From Daphnia carinata (taxonomy: Eukaryota; Arthropoda; Branchiopoda; Diplostraca; Daphniidae): a stretch of DNA of 64,000 nt. The stretch is from positions 9,276,679 to 9,340,678 of the forward strand of contig NC_081337.1 of NCBI RefSeq assembly GCF_022539665.2, read 5' to 3'. Below the pieces are notes generated by a model. It saw only the letters and a list, made by a program, of their open reading frames with translations, made no database searches and had not been told where the DNA came from. Shown here piece by piece: positions 35,046 through 48,713 of this stretch; position 1 is the stretch's first letter, and each line of letters starts with the position of its first letter. The position numbers and the translations under genes are program-made.

Positions 35046-37922
35046 CCCTGTTCTTAAGTTTCTGACACTTGGCCATTGTTCTAGTTGTATGTAAAGTTTG
35101 TTAAATAGTGCAGTAAGATGACTAATCTGTACATTTATTTTCATAAAATGAGTGATGAAACTATGAATAATCTGATTTCAGATTATTTATCAGAAGCAAA
35201 AAATGAACAATAGGCATTACCTGTTTGTTGAATGCAAACGAAAAATGATTCAGCAACGTTATGTATTATTCTGTTAGCTATCCGGGGATGCTCAAACAGG
35301 TTTGGCGAATTCACAGAATAACCTTTAAGATGCTAGTAATGGCTTTCTTTAAATGGGTTTTAGTTATGGATCGTAATAAGTTGAAGTAGCAGTACCGTGT
35401 TATACCCATAACTTTATTACATTTCGGTGTAATTTATTGGTTTTCAACATTGGACAAGAGATGCTAGTCAGTTTTTGGAACCACGGATAGACCAGTATTG
35501 CCCTCTCAACACTCTTTTAAATCTTATTTTGAATATTATGTCGGAACAAAGGACCACACAGTCAAAAGTGAGCAACATGTTCCTTTTCTGAACCGATGTA
35601 TTTCTTCCTTCTAGAAAATTTTTCGCGTAATTTAATTTTTAATTATCATGGTTCCATATAGGTTTCGGAATGAGAAAACGATATTCTAATGTTTTCGAAG
35701 GACGATATAACATTGGTAGTGGTCATGTATTCCATTTGCGCTAGTTAGAACTTCATTCAATAACCGTTTAATGTTTAACGTGGACACATAGCGGGGAAAA
35801 GAAAACAGTGGAGGAGAAAAACGAAAGAACAGTGTAAACGACGTGAAATTAAAACCTAAATGACTTGGTCTTTGATGGAAAAAAAAACGAATGGAGTTAA
35901 ACGTTTAGGATCTGGCATGTTGTCGTTAATTTTGATTTGGTCTTCGCATACACATCTAAGATACATGTATAGTTCTTGGGAAAAATCGCGACATGATTTT
36001 CCTTTGCTCTTTCCTCCGCCTTCTGTTTGCAGAAAATTTCAGGTCTAAAAATCCTTAGGACTCTATTTATGCAGAAGGATAGGACGTTCTCTAGGGAACA
36101 CTCGTCCTTGAATTTCCTACCCCGACATTTCTTCTACCACTGCATTCAGGCGCGAGACAAGAACAAAGAAAAACAAACGACTGCCGGAATGCGCTTAAAA
36201 TAATGTATAAAAGCTGCAACCCATCGTGCATCAGTCAGTTAAATGTAGTCAATAGTACTGGAATGTTAGTGTGAAAATTGTTCTTCCGTATTTCCCTCGT
36301 AAGTATTGATTCTTGTTTTGTAACCGTGCTGATATCAAGGTTTGTTGAGTTGCTACAGATCGTAGTTTTTCAGTATAACTTACTAGTCGTTTGAAACTTC
36401 CAACTCAGCGGTATCTGTATTTACATCTGGGCTGTTTTAGTTGAAATTCCTTCGAAATTGTCGATGCTGCTCATCAAATTTCTTACAGCCATACGAAGCA
36501 ATATTGATCAAGAGGTAGCCCGTAAGTGCATAATTATGCACATTGGTCGTGAATAAGGGTTTCACATTCGCTCTGGAGGGACGATGTAATCTAATTCCGT
36601 GGGTCTCTTTCTCAAGTTTTTAATAAAAAGGGAATTGTTGATTTCAAGTGAAGTGTAAGACGTTTAGATTTGTTAACATTGTCTATTCTGTTTTGTTTGT
36701 TGCTTCGTATGAGGCGAATAGTGCAACAAGCAATTCGCTTGCTGTGCTTCGTGATTTCAACGAACGAATCCTTAAGGCTTTCGGGTTTGGCTCTTTTTGG
36801 TGGAGCAACATTTTTAAAAAATATGTTCGTTAAGCTTACGAATGGATTCCCAATAACCGTAAATAACTAAACAAGGGAGATGATCATTTGTCTTTCTTGA
36901 TTGTCTTGGGAATAGTATACACTTAAAAAGGTCTTGGTAGTTTATAGTTTCACATTGTCTATAAAATTTATAACTGATCAACTTTTCTTGGTTTACTAGG
37001 TTTTAAATGCCGATAGTCGATATTTGGTTATCGAAAACGTAAAGGTAACTATCTATTTATCTTTCTACAGCCATTTATTGTATGACGTTCAGGAAATTGA
37101 AATAAAATGATATGTAAGTGGGATGTGTACGAATTGCTTATCGGCTTTCAAGTAAAAAATTAGTACCCCTAACATTCATTTATCAGGTGAGTTTGTTTCT
37201 TTATTTAAGTCTTTCAGAGCTTTTGCTTAAACGTGAAAAGTAATCCCATACTACGCGGTATACAGATCGATCACGGTTATCTGAAAAGGGATTTGATTGC
37301 TTCATATATTGAAGTCTGATGGTAAGTATAGTAGACAAGAGGAATCTTTTCCTTAAATCTCACGGTAAGTTAAAATCTTATGTAATAGAAAAGGATTATT
37401 TTGAAGGTAAGTGAGTGTTGCAAGCTAAAATGCAGAATATGTGGTTTTCTATTATAGGCGAATTTTTGTTTATGCCATGGTGACGTGGAAGTAGATGGGA
37501 TATAATTTTGAGAATTAAAAAATATAGAAAAGATAAAAAAGAAACTGAATGAAGAAAATTAAACGAGCATAATTTGTAATTACCGAAGTCCATAAAATCG
37601 GAATCGTCGGGGAAATATCGCGAATTTTTACATCGTTCGTTTTCCCCGCATAAAATTTGTGAGGCGCCGTTTTTCGAACACTTGGTAAAAAAGCTTGTAG
37701 TTAAACACGATAATACTGTCGATCAGGAATGTGTAGTAAAAGTAGCCCAGAAGGCTAAAAGTATAATTGCTTAGAGAAGCAGACTACGTTTCGGATTGTT
37801 TACTTTGTAGTCTTGGGAGAAAGTAACCTACTGGTGAACGCTACTAATCCTAGTATAGTATTTAGATTTCAACGTCCAAAAGTTCAGTTATGTCGTGTTT
37901 TTAAATAGGTAGATGTATCAGT
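35046..37922. other. Upstream region of the FHA-helicase gene
   Basis: There is no coding exon before 37923. The region contains the core promoter at 36206-36298 and exon-like fragments with splice signals near 36490-36515. The rest is AT-rich with nothing recognised. Confidence 0.35.
36206..36298 (+). promoter_or_regulatory. TATA-initiator promoter with non-coding first exon
   Basis: TATAAAAG (36206-36213) lies 31 bp upstream of the A of TCAGTT (36237) in the repeated initiator TCAGTCAGTT. The following exon lacks a useful ORF and ends at 36298 with CCCTC before the donor GTAAGTATT. It is the best candidate 5' UTR exon for the helicase gene that starts coding at 37923, but no splice link is proven. 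Confidence 0.55.
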
Positions 37923-40900
37923 ATGGACGATTGGTATCTTCAACGTCATGGTCATGCAGAGTGCAGATATCATTTAAATATACTCCTAGGCACCCGAGAA
38001 AAAGTGAGTTTGAACTACTATAAGCTAAATAACAATTTAGTGATTGCGTGACTTACAAGCAGTATTTCTCTTAAACAGCTAACAATCGGACGGAAGGCGG
38101 GAGGGGCTGTGGACATTGTGTGTAATGGCAAGACAGTGTCTCGAGAACATTGTGTTTTAAGATATGTGAACAACTGTTGGACAATTGAAGACCTGAAGGT
38201 ATGTAAATTAGTTGTTCCATCCCAGTATCATAACTGAATTTTTTTCATAGAGTCTGAATGGAGTTTACTTGAACAAAAGTAGAATTCCAGCAAATACACC
38301 TACTTCCATGCCCGAAGGATGTGTTTTAGGAGTTGGAGCAGTTGATATTTCAGAATTAGACTACTATGTTTTTGACGTCTTGAAAACTACTGTAAAAAAT
38401 GAAAGTGAGGTATTTGTAGTAATTATTACAATGTTATTAATTTCAAAGGAGTAACAGGAAGGATTTACAAATGTAGGGTGATGATGCTGTTAAAATTGTT
38501 GAATTACCTATTCCTGCTGCCATCACTGGTACTACTACATGTGATCCCCTAGAAGAATCATCGTCTAAAGCTGGTTCTCCCTCTGAAGGTAGCACTGTTG
38601 TCAAGATAAATCAGGTTTCAATTACCCAGGAGCAAAGCATAAAAAATAACAATTCATGTAGATTAACTAGCCTATCATACAATGATTTATTAGAGACTAG
38701 ACGAGAGTAGGTACTCGTCGTGTTTTCTGATTATTCTGTGTTTTTTTTACAGGAGAACCGAATCTTCTGGGAAATTCTGTTGATAGACAAAACAATAATG
38801 TTGTAGTACCAAGCGTGTCTGGGCTAGTGGGAAATGCTCAGAAGGATTCTACAAAATGTTCTTTGGAAGAATTGCCTAGGAAACAGCTAGTTATGTCAGG
38901 TATAGCTTCCCAATCTCTCAATACCATTAAAGAAGATACACTATATATGCCTTCAATATTTCTTGGCATCGATTGATTCCTATCAAACAAAGATTTATTG
39001 TCACGTTACTCATAGAGAAGCCTTTTTCATCGGAAGAAGTATTGCCTGCAAAAAAGCTATCCGTTGTAGCTGAAAAACATTCTACCCATTTAGATCCACC
39101 TCCCCAAGGAGGTATTTCAGAATATTGTAATATCAATTTTGACTTCGTTTTTATTGAGCATTCTTCTACTTTTTCCTAGAGCCCGAGAAAGAATTTCAAG
39201 TACGTAACCGATATGGCGACTCCGAGGCCTCTTCTGCCGTACCAAATTCAAGACACCCGTCTTTGGACGATGTGAAACTAAAATTGGCATGTAAAGTAGT
39301 AATCGAAGGATTGCCAAAACATTTCACAATTTCTGGTACCAATGGCACTTGGAAAGCACACATGAAAAAGCGTATAAAAGGCAAAAGGCGTGTGTTGCGA
39401 TGTATTTCGGATTCAGATTCAGAAGGTGAAGAAATACTTCAGAACGGCAATCATCTCTCGAAAATTCCCTGTGCGAAAGCTGAGTTGAAAGGAAAAGGGT
39501 TGAAAGATGTCGTTAAGCCTGAAGAGCCTAAGTCGAGCCTTGATGACTATAGTGACGAGGATAGGGCCATACCATCACCAATACCTTCTACATCCAATGC
39601 ATCTTCAGATCACTCAGTTACCAAATCGAAATTTGTTGTAGAAAAGCTTTCTAGCGGTCTAGAAGCGGAGGAGAAGGTGGTTTCTGATGACAGTGGCACT
39701 AAACGTAGGATGTCGCCTGCTCCATCGATGCTAGTTGAAAATGTCGAAGAGTTTGTGGGCGACTGTGAAATTTTGAAGGTGGGCACTGCTGATTTACATC
39801 GTGCCCATCATTATCCAGATTCCGATGATGACGTAATTATTTTAAGTTCCGGTGATGAAGAAACATTTTCTTCCCAAACCCGCTTCAAACTCGAACCCAT
39901 TGATGTTCCAGAACCTTCTTCTGCTACTCATGATGCCGCAAAACCGTTGGAGACAAATGAAAATGTCACATCAAATTCGTTGGATGAAGAAGACGATCGA
40001 TTCTTTCCTGAGCTGTCCCAAGCGTTCTTAAATGAAATCGCGCAGGAAGAATCCGATGAGGAAGAAACGAATTTGTCCAGAAAAATTAGTGAAAGAGGAA
40101 CTGATGTGGACAAACTGAATAGTTTAGTCAAATCTGGGCGTTTTACCCCAAAAGGCAAAACAACCCTCCCAACAGAACCTCTTACTTTGCATAATCCTCC
40201 TAGAGGACGCTTTACCCTTGCAACTGCAGGTACGTCTGCGAGAAGAGAATCAGAAAACCAGTCAGAGCCAGAAGAAACTGATGATCAACGGAAGAAATCA
40301 GTCGCATCAAATGTTGTAACACCGCGGATAGCCAAGATAATACCAATTAGACCGCAGGTCTCCCGTAAGAGGAAGCAAACAAATGGCATTGCTTCAGTTC
40401 GAGAGAAAATGTGCAAAGAGCAGGGTATGGAGAGTTATGTACGTTGTGTACATGAGGCAACGAAGAAGACGGATGATAGGCCATCAACTAGTAGTCTACC
40501 AATTCAAGTTCCACGAAAGAAAATCTTGCCATCTAAATCGCGTATTGAAGTACCAAAAGCGCCAAAATCATCTACTGCAAACCCAGTGAAGGTATTTTTG
40601 TTGAAACTATTTTCTTTCTCTTTCTTTTTTGTACTGTTCTTCTATAATAGGCTAAAGTTACGAAAAAGTCCCGAGGAGACATGTTTTTGAAGGACCTTGT
40701 CGGTGAAGAGCAAATGTCTAAAGAATGTGCAAAGAAAGGTTCTACTTCTGCATTAGCAGGCTTCTGCATACCAAAGCTATCGAAATCAACGGTTGAACCG
40801 TCTTCCAATGGCCAAGAAGCATCTCCTTCCCCAGGTACATCGGCACAGAAAAGGAAGCATCCTGACCGTGATGAAGATAGATTGAATGAAGCCGAAGCGA

Positions 40901-43900
40901 ATGTTTTCGATGAATCTACATCCGTCTCATATGCCTTCAAGAAACCTCAAAAACGAGTAGCCCGACGAACTAGTTGTGATGGAGACGATAGAAATGGAGG
41001 ATCGTTATCTTCCAAGTTCCCCAACAGACGGCATGACAGACCCAGAGACGAAGCCTTACCTCTTGGAAAGAACAAAAAGTGGGGTCCTCCTAATGGGATT
41101 AAAAACGTGCGTCGAGAAGATGTGGCATCAAGACTTGCTGGTAATCGAGAACCTACATCAAATTCACGAGCGCCAGATTGTCAACAGAGTAACCGCGAAG
41201 AAGCTGGATCGCCAGCTCAACACGATGAAACTATTCAACTTCCTATGCCGGGTAAGTTTGATTTTTCTTTTATGTTTGCTGACATGCGATACCTTAATTG
41301 TACTTAACATTAGTTGATGATGTTTCAGATTGCGAAAAAAGAATACGTTCTTTAAGTCTGTCTGCATTAGAAAACGGTAATCGTGGTATTTTGAGATATC
41401 ATGGCTGGAATAACGAGTCAAAGGTGAGGAAAAAGGTCTCGATTGTGGAAGCAAACAATAAAGTTTACGAAATTGAGGCCCGACCACCAACTCCGCCACT
41501 CCCAGCAAGAACACCTGTCCGTCCTGTTGATTATACGGCGCTAACACACGATATACTGTACAGAATTTGTTGCTGGAACTATAATTGGATTGCGGTAACA
41601 GATTTTCTATTTACAAATGATAATATGTAATTTAATTGCGTCATGAACTGAACAGCAACAAAAGCTCCAACAACAACAGAAGAATGATGAACCACCTCCG
41701 TTGCTGGCGGCAGCAAATAGGGAAAATGGTCAAACTCTTCCTGCGTTGACTTTACTTCCAGTGGTGTCAGCCTATGACAGTCTCGAGGCTTACTACACCA
41801 TCTTCCAGTCACTCATGTTCCATGAGACATGGGCCATTCTTTGCAAAGACATGGAAGGCAGTGTACCGGCTCCTATCAGAGTATTGGTTTGTTCCAAACC
41901 TAAGTCATGCAATGGCTTCGCTTTTTTACGGTGTGAAGCTTTAGCGGCAACGAGGATAAATGAGAAAGATCTCGTAGCTATAAGCGTTCCTATCACACCA
42001 CAAAAGCCCCCAGCAAAATATTTTGGTGTTGTTGACCAGCTAGTGTTCAGGAACTGGCGAAAAGACGACACTGATCCACGCCTGCTGGAATCATGCAGAC
42101 GGCCGAATGAAACTTACATGAGAATGTCTTTTGTCCTTTTGGTGAAGCTTTCAAACGTTCCCAAGGAATTAGACAAAATCTACACTATCACAAAAATAAC
42201 GCGCTTAAGCACCGTGCTCAAACAGTTTATCCTAAATGCTGATTTGGCTCGGTCACCACTTTGCGACGTTATTCTCCATCCAAGTGATTTCTCAGACGCG
42301 TTCAAGTTGGATACAGTTGATATTGAAGGAAAGAATGACTTGTTAAATTCAGTTCAGCACAAAGCTGTGGAATCAATTACTAAAACAATAGTTTGCGCAT
42401 CGGACCGCGAACCTAAAGTTGCCCTTTTACAGGGTCCTCCAGGTTAATAATTTCATGGTGTTTATTCTGAACTTAATTTAAAATATGACTTTCAGGTACC
42501 GGCAAATCGCACGTCATCGTCGAATTGATTTCGCGGATGTTGTATATGCATTACGAGAAGACCAACAAGTATCCACGCATATTGGTTTGTGCCCCTTCAA
42601 ACAACGCAGTTGATGAAATAGCTGCGCGCCTTATGCGTGTTCGTGATGCTAGAAAAAGCAGTTATCATAGTGAGTACTGGATTGTTGAAGTACCAGAAGT
42701 AACTAACTAAATGTTGTTTTTCGTAGTTGTTCGAGTCGGGGTTACAACGTCAATGCATCCAAGCGTTGCAAAAATCTCGTTGGAAGAATTAACAAAGAAA
42801 CGTCAACAAAAAATTGTGGATACAAACCAATCCCCGGAAAGCTGCAAACTTCGTACGTTGTCAGATGAACGCGGTGTTCTACGAAGAAAGAAGACAACCT
42901 TAATTGCTTCGATTGATGCCGCTAACAAAAATGGTCAATCTGATGAAGCGCGAATGCATGCAAGAAAGCTAGAGCAATTAGAAAGTCAAATCGAAGGAGT
43001 TGACGGGTCCTTACACGAATGCAGGAAGAATCACTACAACTATTTCAACTCTGAAAAAATGCGTTCCCAAATGAAAAAAGAGGTTATATTGGGCTCTCAA
43101 GTAATCTTTTCAACGTTAAACTCCTGCCGCAGCAGAGATATGGAAAACTTGTTCGTCCAGTAATGAGTTCTTTTACTTATAATTCTCAATGGTTGCAGGG
43201 TTTTAACTACTTGGTCTTATTGAATTTTTCCAAATGGTATTTTAGAAATCGAAATGGGCCAGCATTCCTTTGTTGTATAATAGACGAAGCTTCCCAGTGC
43301 ACAGAACCTGAATCACTCACACCACTTGTATTTGGCATCAGCAAGTTGGTTTTAATTGGCGATCCAGACCAACTACCAGCTACTGTTACATCTCAGGTAT
43401 GTTCACAAAAGTATCCAAGTGCGACGTTTTTACCAAAAATAGATTTGTTCTCTTTATTTATAATAAATATGTATGAATGTATCTAATGTATTCATTGAAC
43501 AGTATGCTGCACGACATCGATTTGATCAGTCACTCTTCAACCGTTTTTATTCGTCGCGATCATCAACCAATTCGGAAGAAGAGGGTGTTCTTATGTTGAA
43601 TACGCAATATCGGATGGCACCGTCAATCTGCGAGTGGCCTTCCAAATATTTTTACGGCGGTAAACTAGTAACAGCTGAAAACCTTCCGAGAACAGGACCT
43701 TGTTACGATTACAGGTATATCCATCTACATATAACTTACTGTTATCTTATACTTTATTTATTCCTTTGTAATAACAATTTCTTTTTCAAGGGCGTTGAAC
43801 GTGATTGATGGTTTAGAAATTCTTGAAGATCAAAGTTATAAGAACGAGAAAGAAGCGCTGCTGGTGGCTAAAGTTGTACTGTTGATTTTGAATTCCCCAT

Positions 43901-44415
43901 CTGCGCGTGGAAAATCTGTTGGTGTCATCACCTTTTATAGGAGTCAACAGCAATGCATTCAGAAAAAAATCGTAGAAGAGGCCAACCACTTACAGTAAGT
44001 TATTTTCCGTATTTAGAATTTTTTATTGTTTTCCAACAGTGAATCTAGATCATCTACGGTTGCCTATATTCGCAGGTGTACTAGAGAAATCGAAAGGGTG
44101 GAGGTGAACACCGTCGATAGTTTCCAAGGTCGAGAGAAAGATATTGTGATAGTGTCATGCGTTAGGGCGAGGGAACCAAGACACATCTCCGGAGATATAG
44201 GTTTCGTCAGCTCGTTACAGCGACTAAATGTTGCTTTGACTCGTGCTAAAGAATCACTTGTTGTTTGCGGCCATTTCCAAACACTGCAAATGAATGAAAC
44301 TTGGAGGGACCTCATTAGCAATGCTCAGGGCCGCGAAGTAGCCCATGTCGTCACAAGTGATTACACTTCTGCTAACCTTAGCCCATTAGTCATGCGCCCG
44401 GAACATAAGGTGTAG
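37923..44415 (+). CDS. FHA-domain senataxin/Sen1-like superfamily 1 helicase
   Basis: Sixteen exons sum to 5,295 nt and encode 1,764 residues with all phases consistent. Exons 1-3 form an FHA domain (LTIGRKAGGAV, VSREHCVLRYVNN, DLKSLNGVYLNK), a phosphothreonine reader. A roughly 880-residue acidic Ser/Glu-rich linker follows with SDSDSEGEE and IILSSGDEE, the latter resembling SUMO-interaction motifs. The C-terminal third is a UPF1-like SF1B helicase: GPPGTGKSH (Walker A, split by an intron), CAPSNNAVDE (Ia), IIDEASQCTE (II), GDPDQLPAT (III), NTQYRMAPS (IV), VNTVDSFQGREKDIVIVS (V) and LNVALTRAK (VI). Senataxin resolves RNA-DNA hybrids in transcription termination and DNA repair, so the FHA domain suggests recruitment by phosphorylated partners. 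It is closest to the senataxin/Sen1 group by motif. A linker-only paralog lies at 29.2 kb. Confidence 0.85.
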
Positions 44416-45339
44416 TGTTCTTTCCGTTTTTTCGCCATGGCCTTCTACATTTGTGTACAGCAGAAGTAATTTTCAACCATTTTCATTCTTCATTTCTGCC
44501 ATCATTTGTGTGTACAGTCCGTTTTTTTAGGGGAATTGTTATTATCGTCTCCAGTTTCATAGCTTAATTTTCATCGTTTTGCTATTTAAACTTCCTACCT
44601 TTAATGTGATCTAAAAGATTCGGAAATACAAAACATGTAAAAAGCTCCTTTCCTAAAGGGTGCGGCACCGCCCTCGCAATTTCGCGTCAGGACATTTCCC
44701 TATTTCTTAAACCTATCCTTAATGCGAACGAAACGGATTTTTGTTTATTAAAGTAACGCAACAGACAGGCTTCTGTTAAAGCGCCCGGAAACAAAAAAAA
44801 AAGAGTTGTCGAGCTTAAGTCTTGCCTTAAAGGAATAAGCAAGACTAAGTTTCATAGCGAATGGGCGATTTGATTTATCATTGAATCGGTTTTAACCAAA
44901 ACTGGATGCAAGAAAAAAAAAGTAGTACAGTAGCTCATTCGTTTAGGCGCAATAGAGAAAAAAATGTACATATGGCACTTGTCATAAATTTAGGTGGTGG
45001 TACTGCAGCAACAGTCGTCAGATGGTAATTTCTTCATTCCTACACGGTAGCTTTTTATTTAATGTCTTAAAGGCCTGTCCTTTATACTTTTTACTAGAAA
45101 CTCAATCTTCTTTTACGACTGCGACAGGAATGATGTATAAATCCGTTTACATCACGTTATGAAATTTCTTTGCAACCTTGTCAGCCATATGCATTCCTTG
45201 CATACCGTAGCAGACTACGTTTATTGTGTTATTTAATCGACTACTATGTGATTCGTCTTTGCGGCCTTCGTTTTACTTTCCTACTTCACGTGAGTAATCT
45301 CCTTGTGCATTTTTATGAGATAAGCAATAAAAGCATTAA

Positions 45340-45385
45340 TATTATAAGTATATATTATTAGTATATATTATTAGTATATATTTTA
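45340..45385. repeat. Short AT tandem repeat
   Basis: About three copies of a 17-bp unit containing TATATTATTAGTATA are arranged head to tail. Confidence 0.6.
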
Positions 45386-46257
45386 AGTAATTATAAGCAA
45401 AAATTATAACGAGAGAAGCCTTGAAAAGAAACTTCAAAACTGTGACTGTGTAGCGCCAAATGTTGGCGAATTGTGATGTTGCATGATTATGTACGCCCTT
45501 TTTCGTGGTTTTAACAAAAGATAGATTACAATGAAAGTATGGCGAAACCCAACCAGCTTCTTGCTGAATTATAAACGTTACTCTGTTTACGCCCACCCTG
45601 TGGCGCCAAATTTGTGGCTGTAAGTTTCTGTTTTGGAGAAAGCGAAACAAGTGATGTCTAAATTTAAAAAAAAAAGTTATTTTTCAATTTTTCGTCTTTG
45701 GAAAGCCCAATATTTGCTTAAGGGTTTTGTATTTCAGCCGATGTTTAAACAGGACATTTTTTTCAATTATAGTGAGCACCAAAGACAAGTAAGTTTATGT
45801 GTACAGCGACTAAATGTTAAGTTGCTGTCGTGCAGAACATCTGCTACGAGTAGTAGAAATATGAATAGCATTAGGCCTTCGTCTTGGTAATAAGAAAATA
45901 CTTATTCAAGCATATTCCCTGCATACTTTCTAGTTCAGCCAGACTTTTAATGGCAGCCCAAGTCCAATTGTCTTCAGTATGGTAATGCGCGTCAGATGGC
46001 CACAAACAATTCTTCCTGTATACTTTTTCTCTTAATATAACTAGGATAAATAGAACTCGCATTCCCACGGTTCATATTATGTCAGAGAATCGATATCTCT
46101 TTCACTTGAAATCGACTACCATCACCACAAATTCTCTGAACAATCAGTACAATTGCGAAAGCTAAATATTCACTATCGGTAAGAAAAAAAAATAACAATG
46201 CAGGTGTAGGGAGTAAAAAGTTTCATACTATACTGTCAAACCGCAGACGAAAGAGCC

Positions 46258-46297
46258 TATATATGGGAGAGCAGAAATGCGATTGACGAATCAGTCT
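46258..46297 (+). promoter_or_regulatory. Core promoter of the secreted-protein gene
   Basis: TATATATG (46258-46265) is followed by the initiator AATCAGTCT with A+1 near 46293. This lies 130 bp upstream of the start codon at 46424 on the same strand, so it very likely serves that gene. Confidence 0.6.
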
Positions 46298-46423
46298 CTT
46301 TCGGTGTCTATTCGACGTGTACAACTCTCGCATTTTTCCTCGTGTCTTTTAACATTGAAAGTTTTCACTTCCACATCTTCAATTACATCAGCCATTACAT
46401 AGAAATTAACCGGTCGCTGAAAA

Positions 46424-48713
46424 ATGGCAGTTATTCAGCTAGTAAGTCATGAATAATATTTGTTATTACATTAGTTTAGTACACTAATCTTTGTTACACA
46501 ATGTTTTCATTTTAGCTTCAATTACTGCTCACCCTGCACCTTTTAATGATTGTGTCAGCGGGAACGAATGTCAACAGACAATTGGATATTCCCGCCTTTC
46601 AATCATTCTTGTAATCACTTTAATGTACTTTAAAATCGGCTACCAATTAATTAATGCTTTTTACAGTTCGCAAGCTTCATCGCAACGCTCAAAGGATGAC
46701 GTTAAAACGAAAATCAATACCGGATCTGTTGTTTCAAGTGAACTTGAAGGTCCGCCCGTTAGCTCAGAAGTCGGAGTTAATGACACACTGGCAAACAACG
46801 AGAACCTCATTCCGATACGTGATTCTAAATCTGGAACAGAAGTGAACCATGTAAATGTTCCAAGAATTACGGAATTAAGGAACGTGTCAGGATATCAGCA
46901 ACCATCATCCAGTTTGATTAAAGGGGGATTCTCTCCTTCTTTACCTATCCCATCGACAGTACTAGAGAAGAAGGGACAGGATTTTGAATTTAAACCCATG
47001 CTCAATAGCAGCTCTCACGGATCCACTCTGGTACTTCTAGTTTTAATTAACGACGCATTGTTGAAACTAATTTTTGTGTTTAGCTTAACAATGCCAGAGT
47101 TGGCGGAACCCCGAACCAATACACCGCTTTTGGCGGAAAATCAGGCCAGTTCTTTCACCTTTTAGGTTAGCTATCACCAGCTAGTTAACGCACTTTATTT
47201 TGACTTACAGAACTCATACGACTTCGACCGGACCAACCTATCTCAGTTAAATCTTCAAATTTTCGTGCAATTTCGTCCAGGAATCATCCGACCACTTCTT
47301 CCGTCACCCAGTCCAGCAAAGTGGCGTCAACCCGCGCAATATCAAACCACAAATACGTTAACACCCATACAGTGCCTGCCAAAACAGTGAATTATAACGA
47401 TTGGATTCCGATAAGTCCACCTATACAATTAACAGTAACTTCATTGAACTCTCAAACGGTGACTAATAAACCACCTAGTTCAAAAGGGCTGCTTCAGTCT
47501 ACAACTAGCAGTCCGAGCACTACAACGCTTAAAAGAGGTAAACTAACAAATTTGCATTTCTTTTAGTTACACAGCCCTAACATTTATTTCTCACGTAATT
47601 TACTTTTTGAACTAGAAGAAGAATACAAAATTGAAGAAACAGAGAACAAAACAAAAGAAAAAGTACAATTTGGAAGTTCACCAGTGACGGCCTCGAATGG
47701 AGATGTTCGGGAAGTGGATAACGACAGCAATCCTAGTTTCTTAAGAGGATTTAGCTTCAAAAAGCCTAGTACACCTTTGTACGGACAAGTACTCTACCCA
47801 CCTCGGGTATACACTGTTAAATTTTTGGTGTGACGATTCTGTTTGATCGATACAATTTTACCTAGAAATACGCTCCAGCAAAACGCCCAATAACCAAGTA
47901 TGCCTCCAAAATTCCAGTCGTTTCAGTACCGCCCAAAAATGTCGGCGAAATCATTGCTGGAGGAGCAGGTAAATTTACCCCGTTGATTTGTTGGAACGCG
48001 TTCGCCGAAAGCAGCTTATTTCATGTTTTTGCTAAATAGGTGCACAGCCGCCAATTCAACCCGTGCATCAACCCGTGCACCAGTATAACCCCCCGCCAGG
48101 CCAACGGCCATTTAAACCTCTGGTTAATGTACCTCATACAACTATGAATAGCGGTTACGGGTTATCGGAAAATAGCCTAAACGGAAATGGTGGTGTCGTA
48201 AGTAATCATTTATAAATTTTTTAAAAACTTCTATTCAACTAACCGTGACTTTTCATCGCTCATTTGGTGCTTCGTTCTGTGAAGAAAGAAGTTACCAATG
48301 TAGGTTTTGCGAATCCATTTCAGCCGATAAAAACCAATAGTAGCCCAGAACTTCCCACCTTAAGACAGTTCAGCGGTCCAGTCAACGGCAATCCTCCGCA
48401 CTCGCCCATTCAGACGAACTTTGACGATGGTTATGTTGACGGTAACTATAAAAAGCTAAGTTTCTTTTTAGATAATCTTCATTGTTTATCTCTTAACGTA
48501 GATGTTGGTACAGTCAGCTCATTCAGCTACTTTCGCAACCTGGAATCTGAAATATCTGGGCCCAAAGGTTTTGACAATGCTTTCAGCATTCATGCCGGAC
48601 GGAACATAGCGAAGGAATTCAATAAAAATATGTTCGATCATACTGGCTTTCCTGGTAATGGTCAAAGCGCCAAAAGCAATAAGAACCATGGGATAAGCGG
48701 AGGAAAGTACTAA
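46424..48713 (+). CDS. Secreted low-complexity Pro/Ser/Asn-rich protein, unidentified
   Basis: Ten exons were traced from ATG 46424 (exon 1 is only 18 nt, MAVIQL) to TAA 48713. The N-terminus, joined over the first intron, forms a signal peptide (MAVIQLLQLLLTLHLLMIVS) with probable cleavage after SAG. The remainder, near 590 residues, is rich in Ser, Pro, Asn and Thr. It carries recurrent short motifs such as KPM, FKKP, KPLV and NPFQPIKT, and Tyr-Pro segments such as GQVLYPP and YNPPPGQRPF. It lacks cysteine-rich domains. Such composition is typical of cuticle, matrix or egg-case proteins, but I recognise no family. A TATA-initiator promoter lies directly upstream. The many short in-phase introns support a real coding gene. 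Confidence 0.65.

Larger units (their letters stand above)
44416..46423. other. Spacer between the helicase and secreted-protein genes
   Basis: Holds the 3' flank of the helicase, an AT-rich tandem repeat at about 45340-45385 and the promoter at 46258-46293. No gene was recognised. Two direct copies of GCGCCAAAT flank a 140-bp stretch at 45453-45611. Confidence 0.35.

Noticed and set aside
45600-45620. TGGCGCC sequence resembling a retroviral tRNA primer-binding site
   Set aside because: No long terminal repeat or reverse transcriptase sequence was found next to it.
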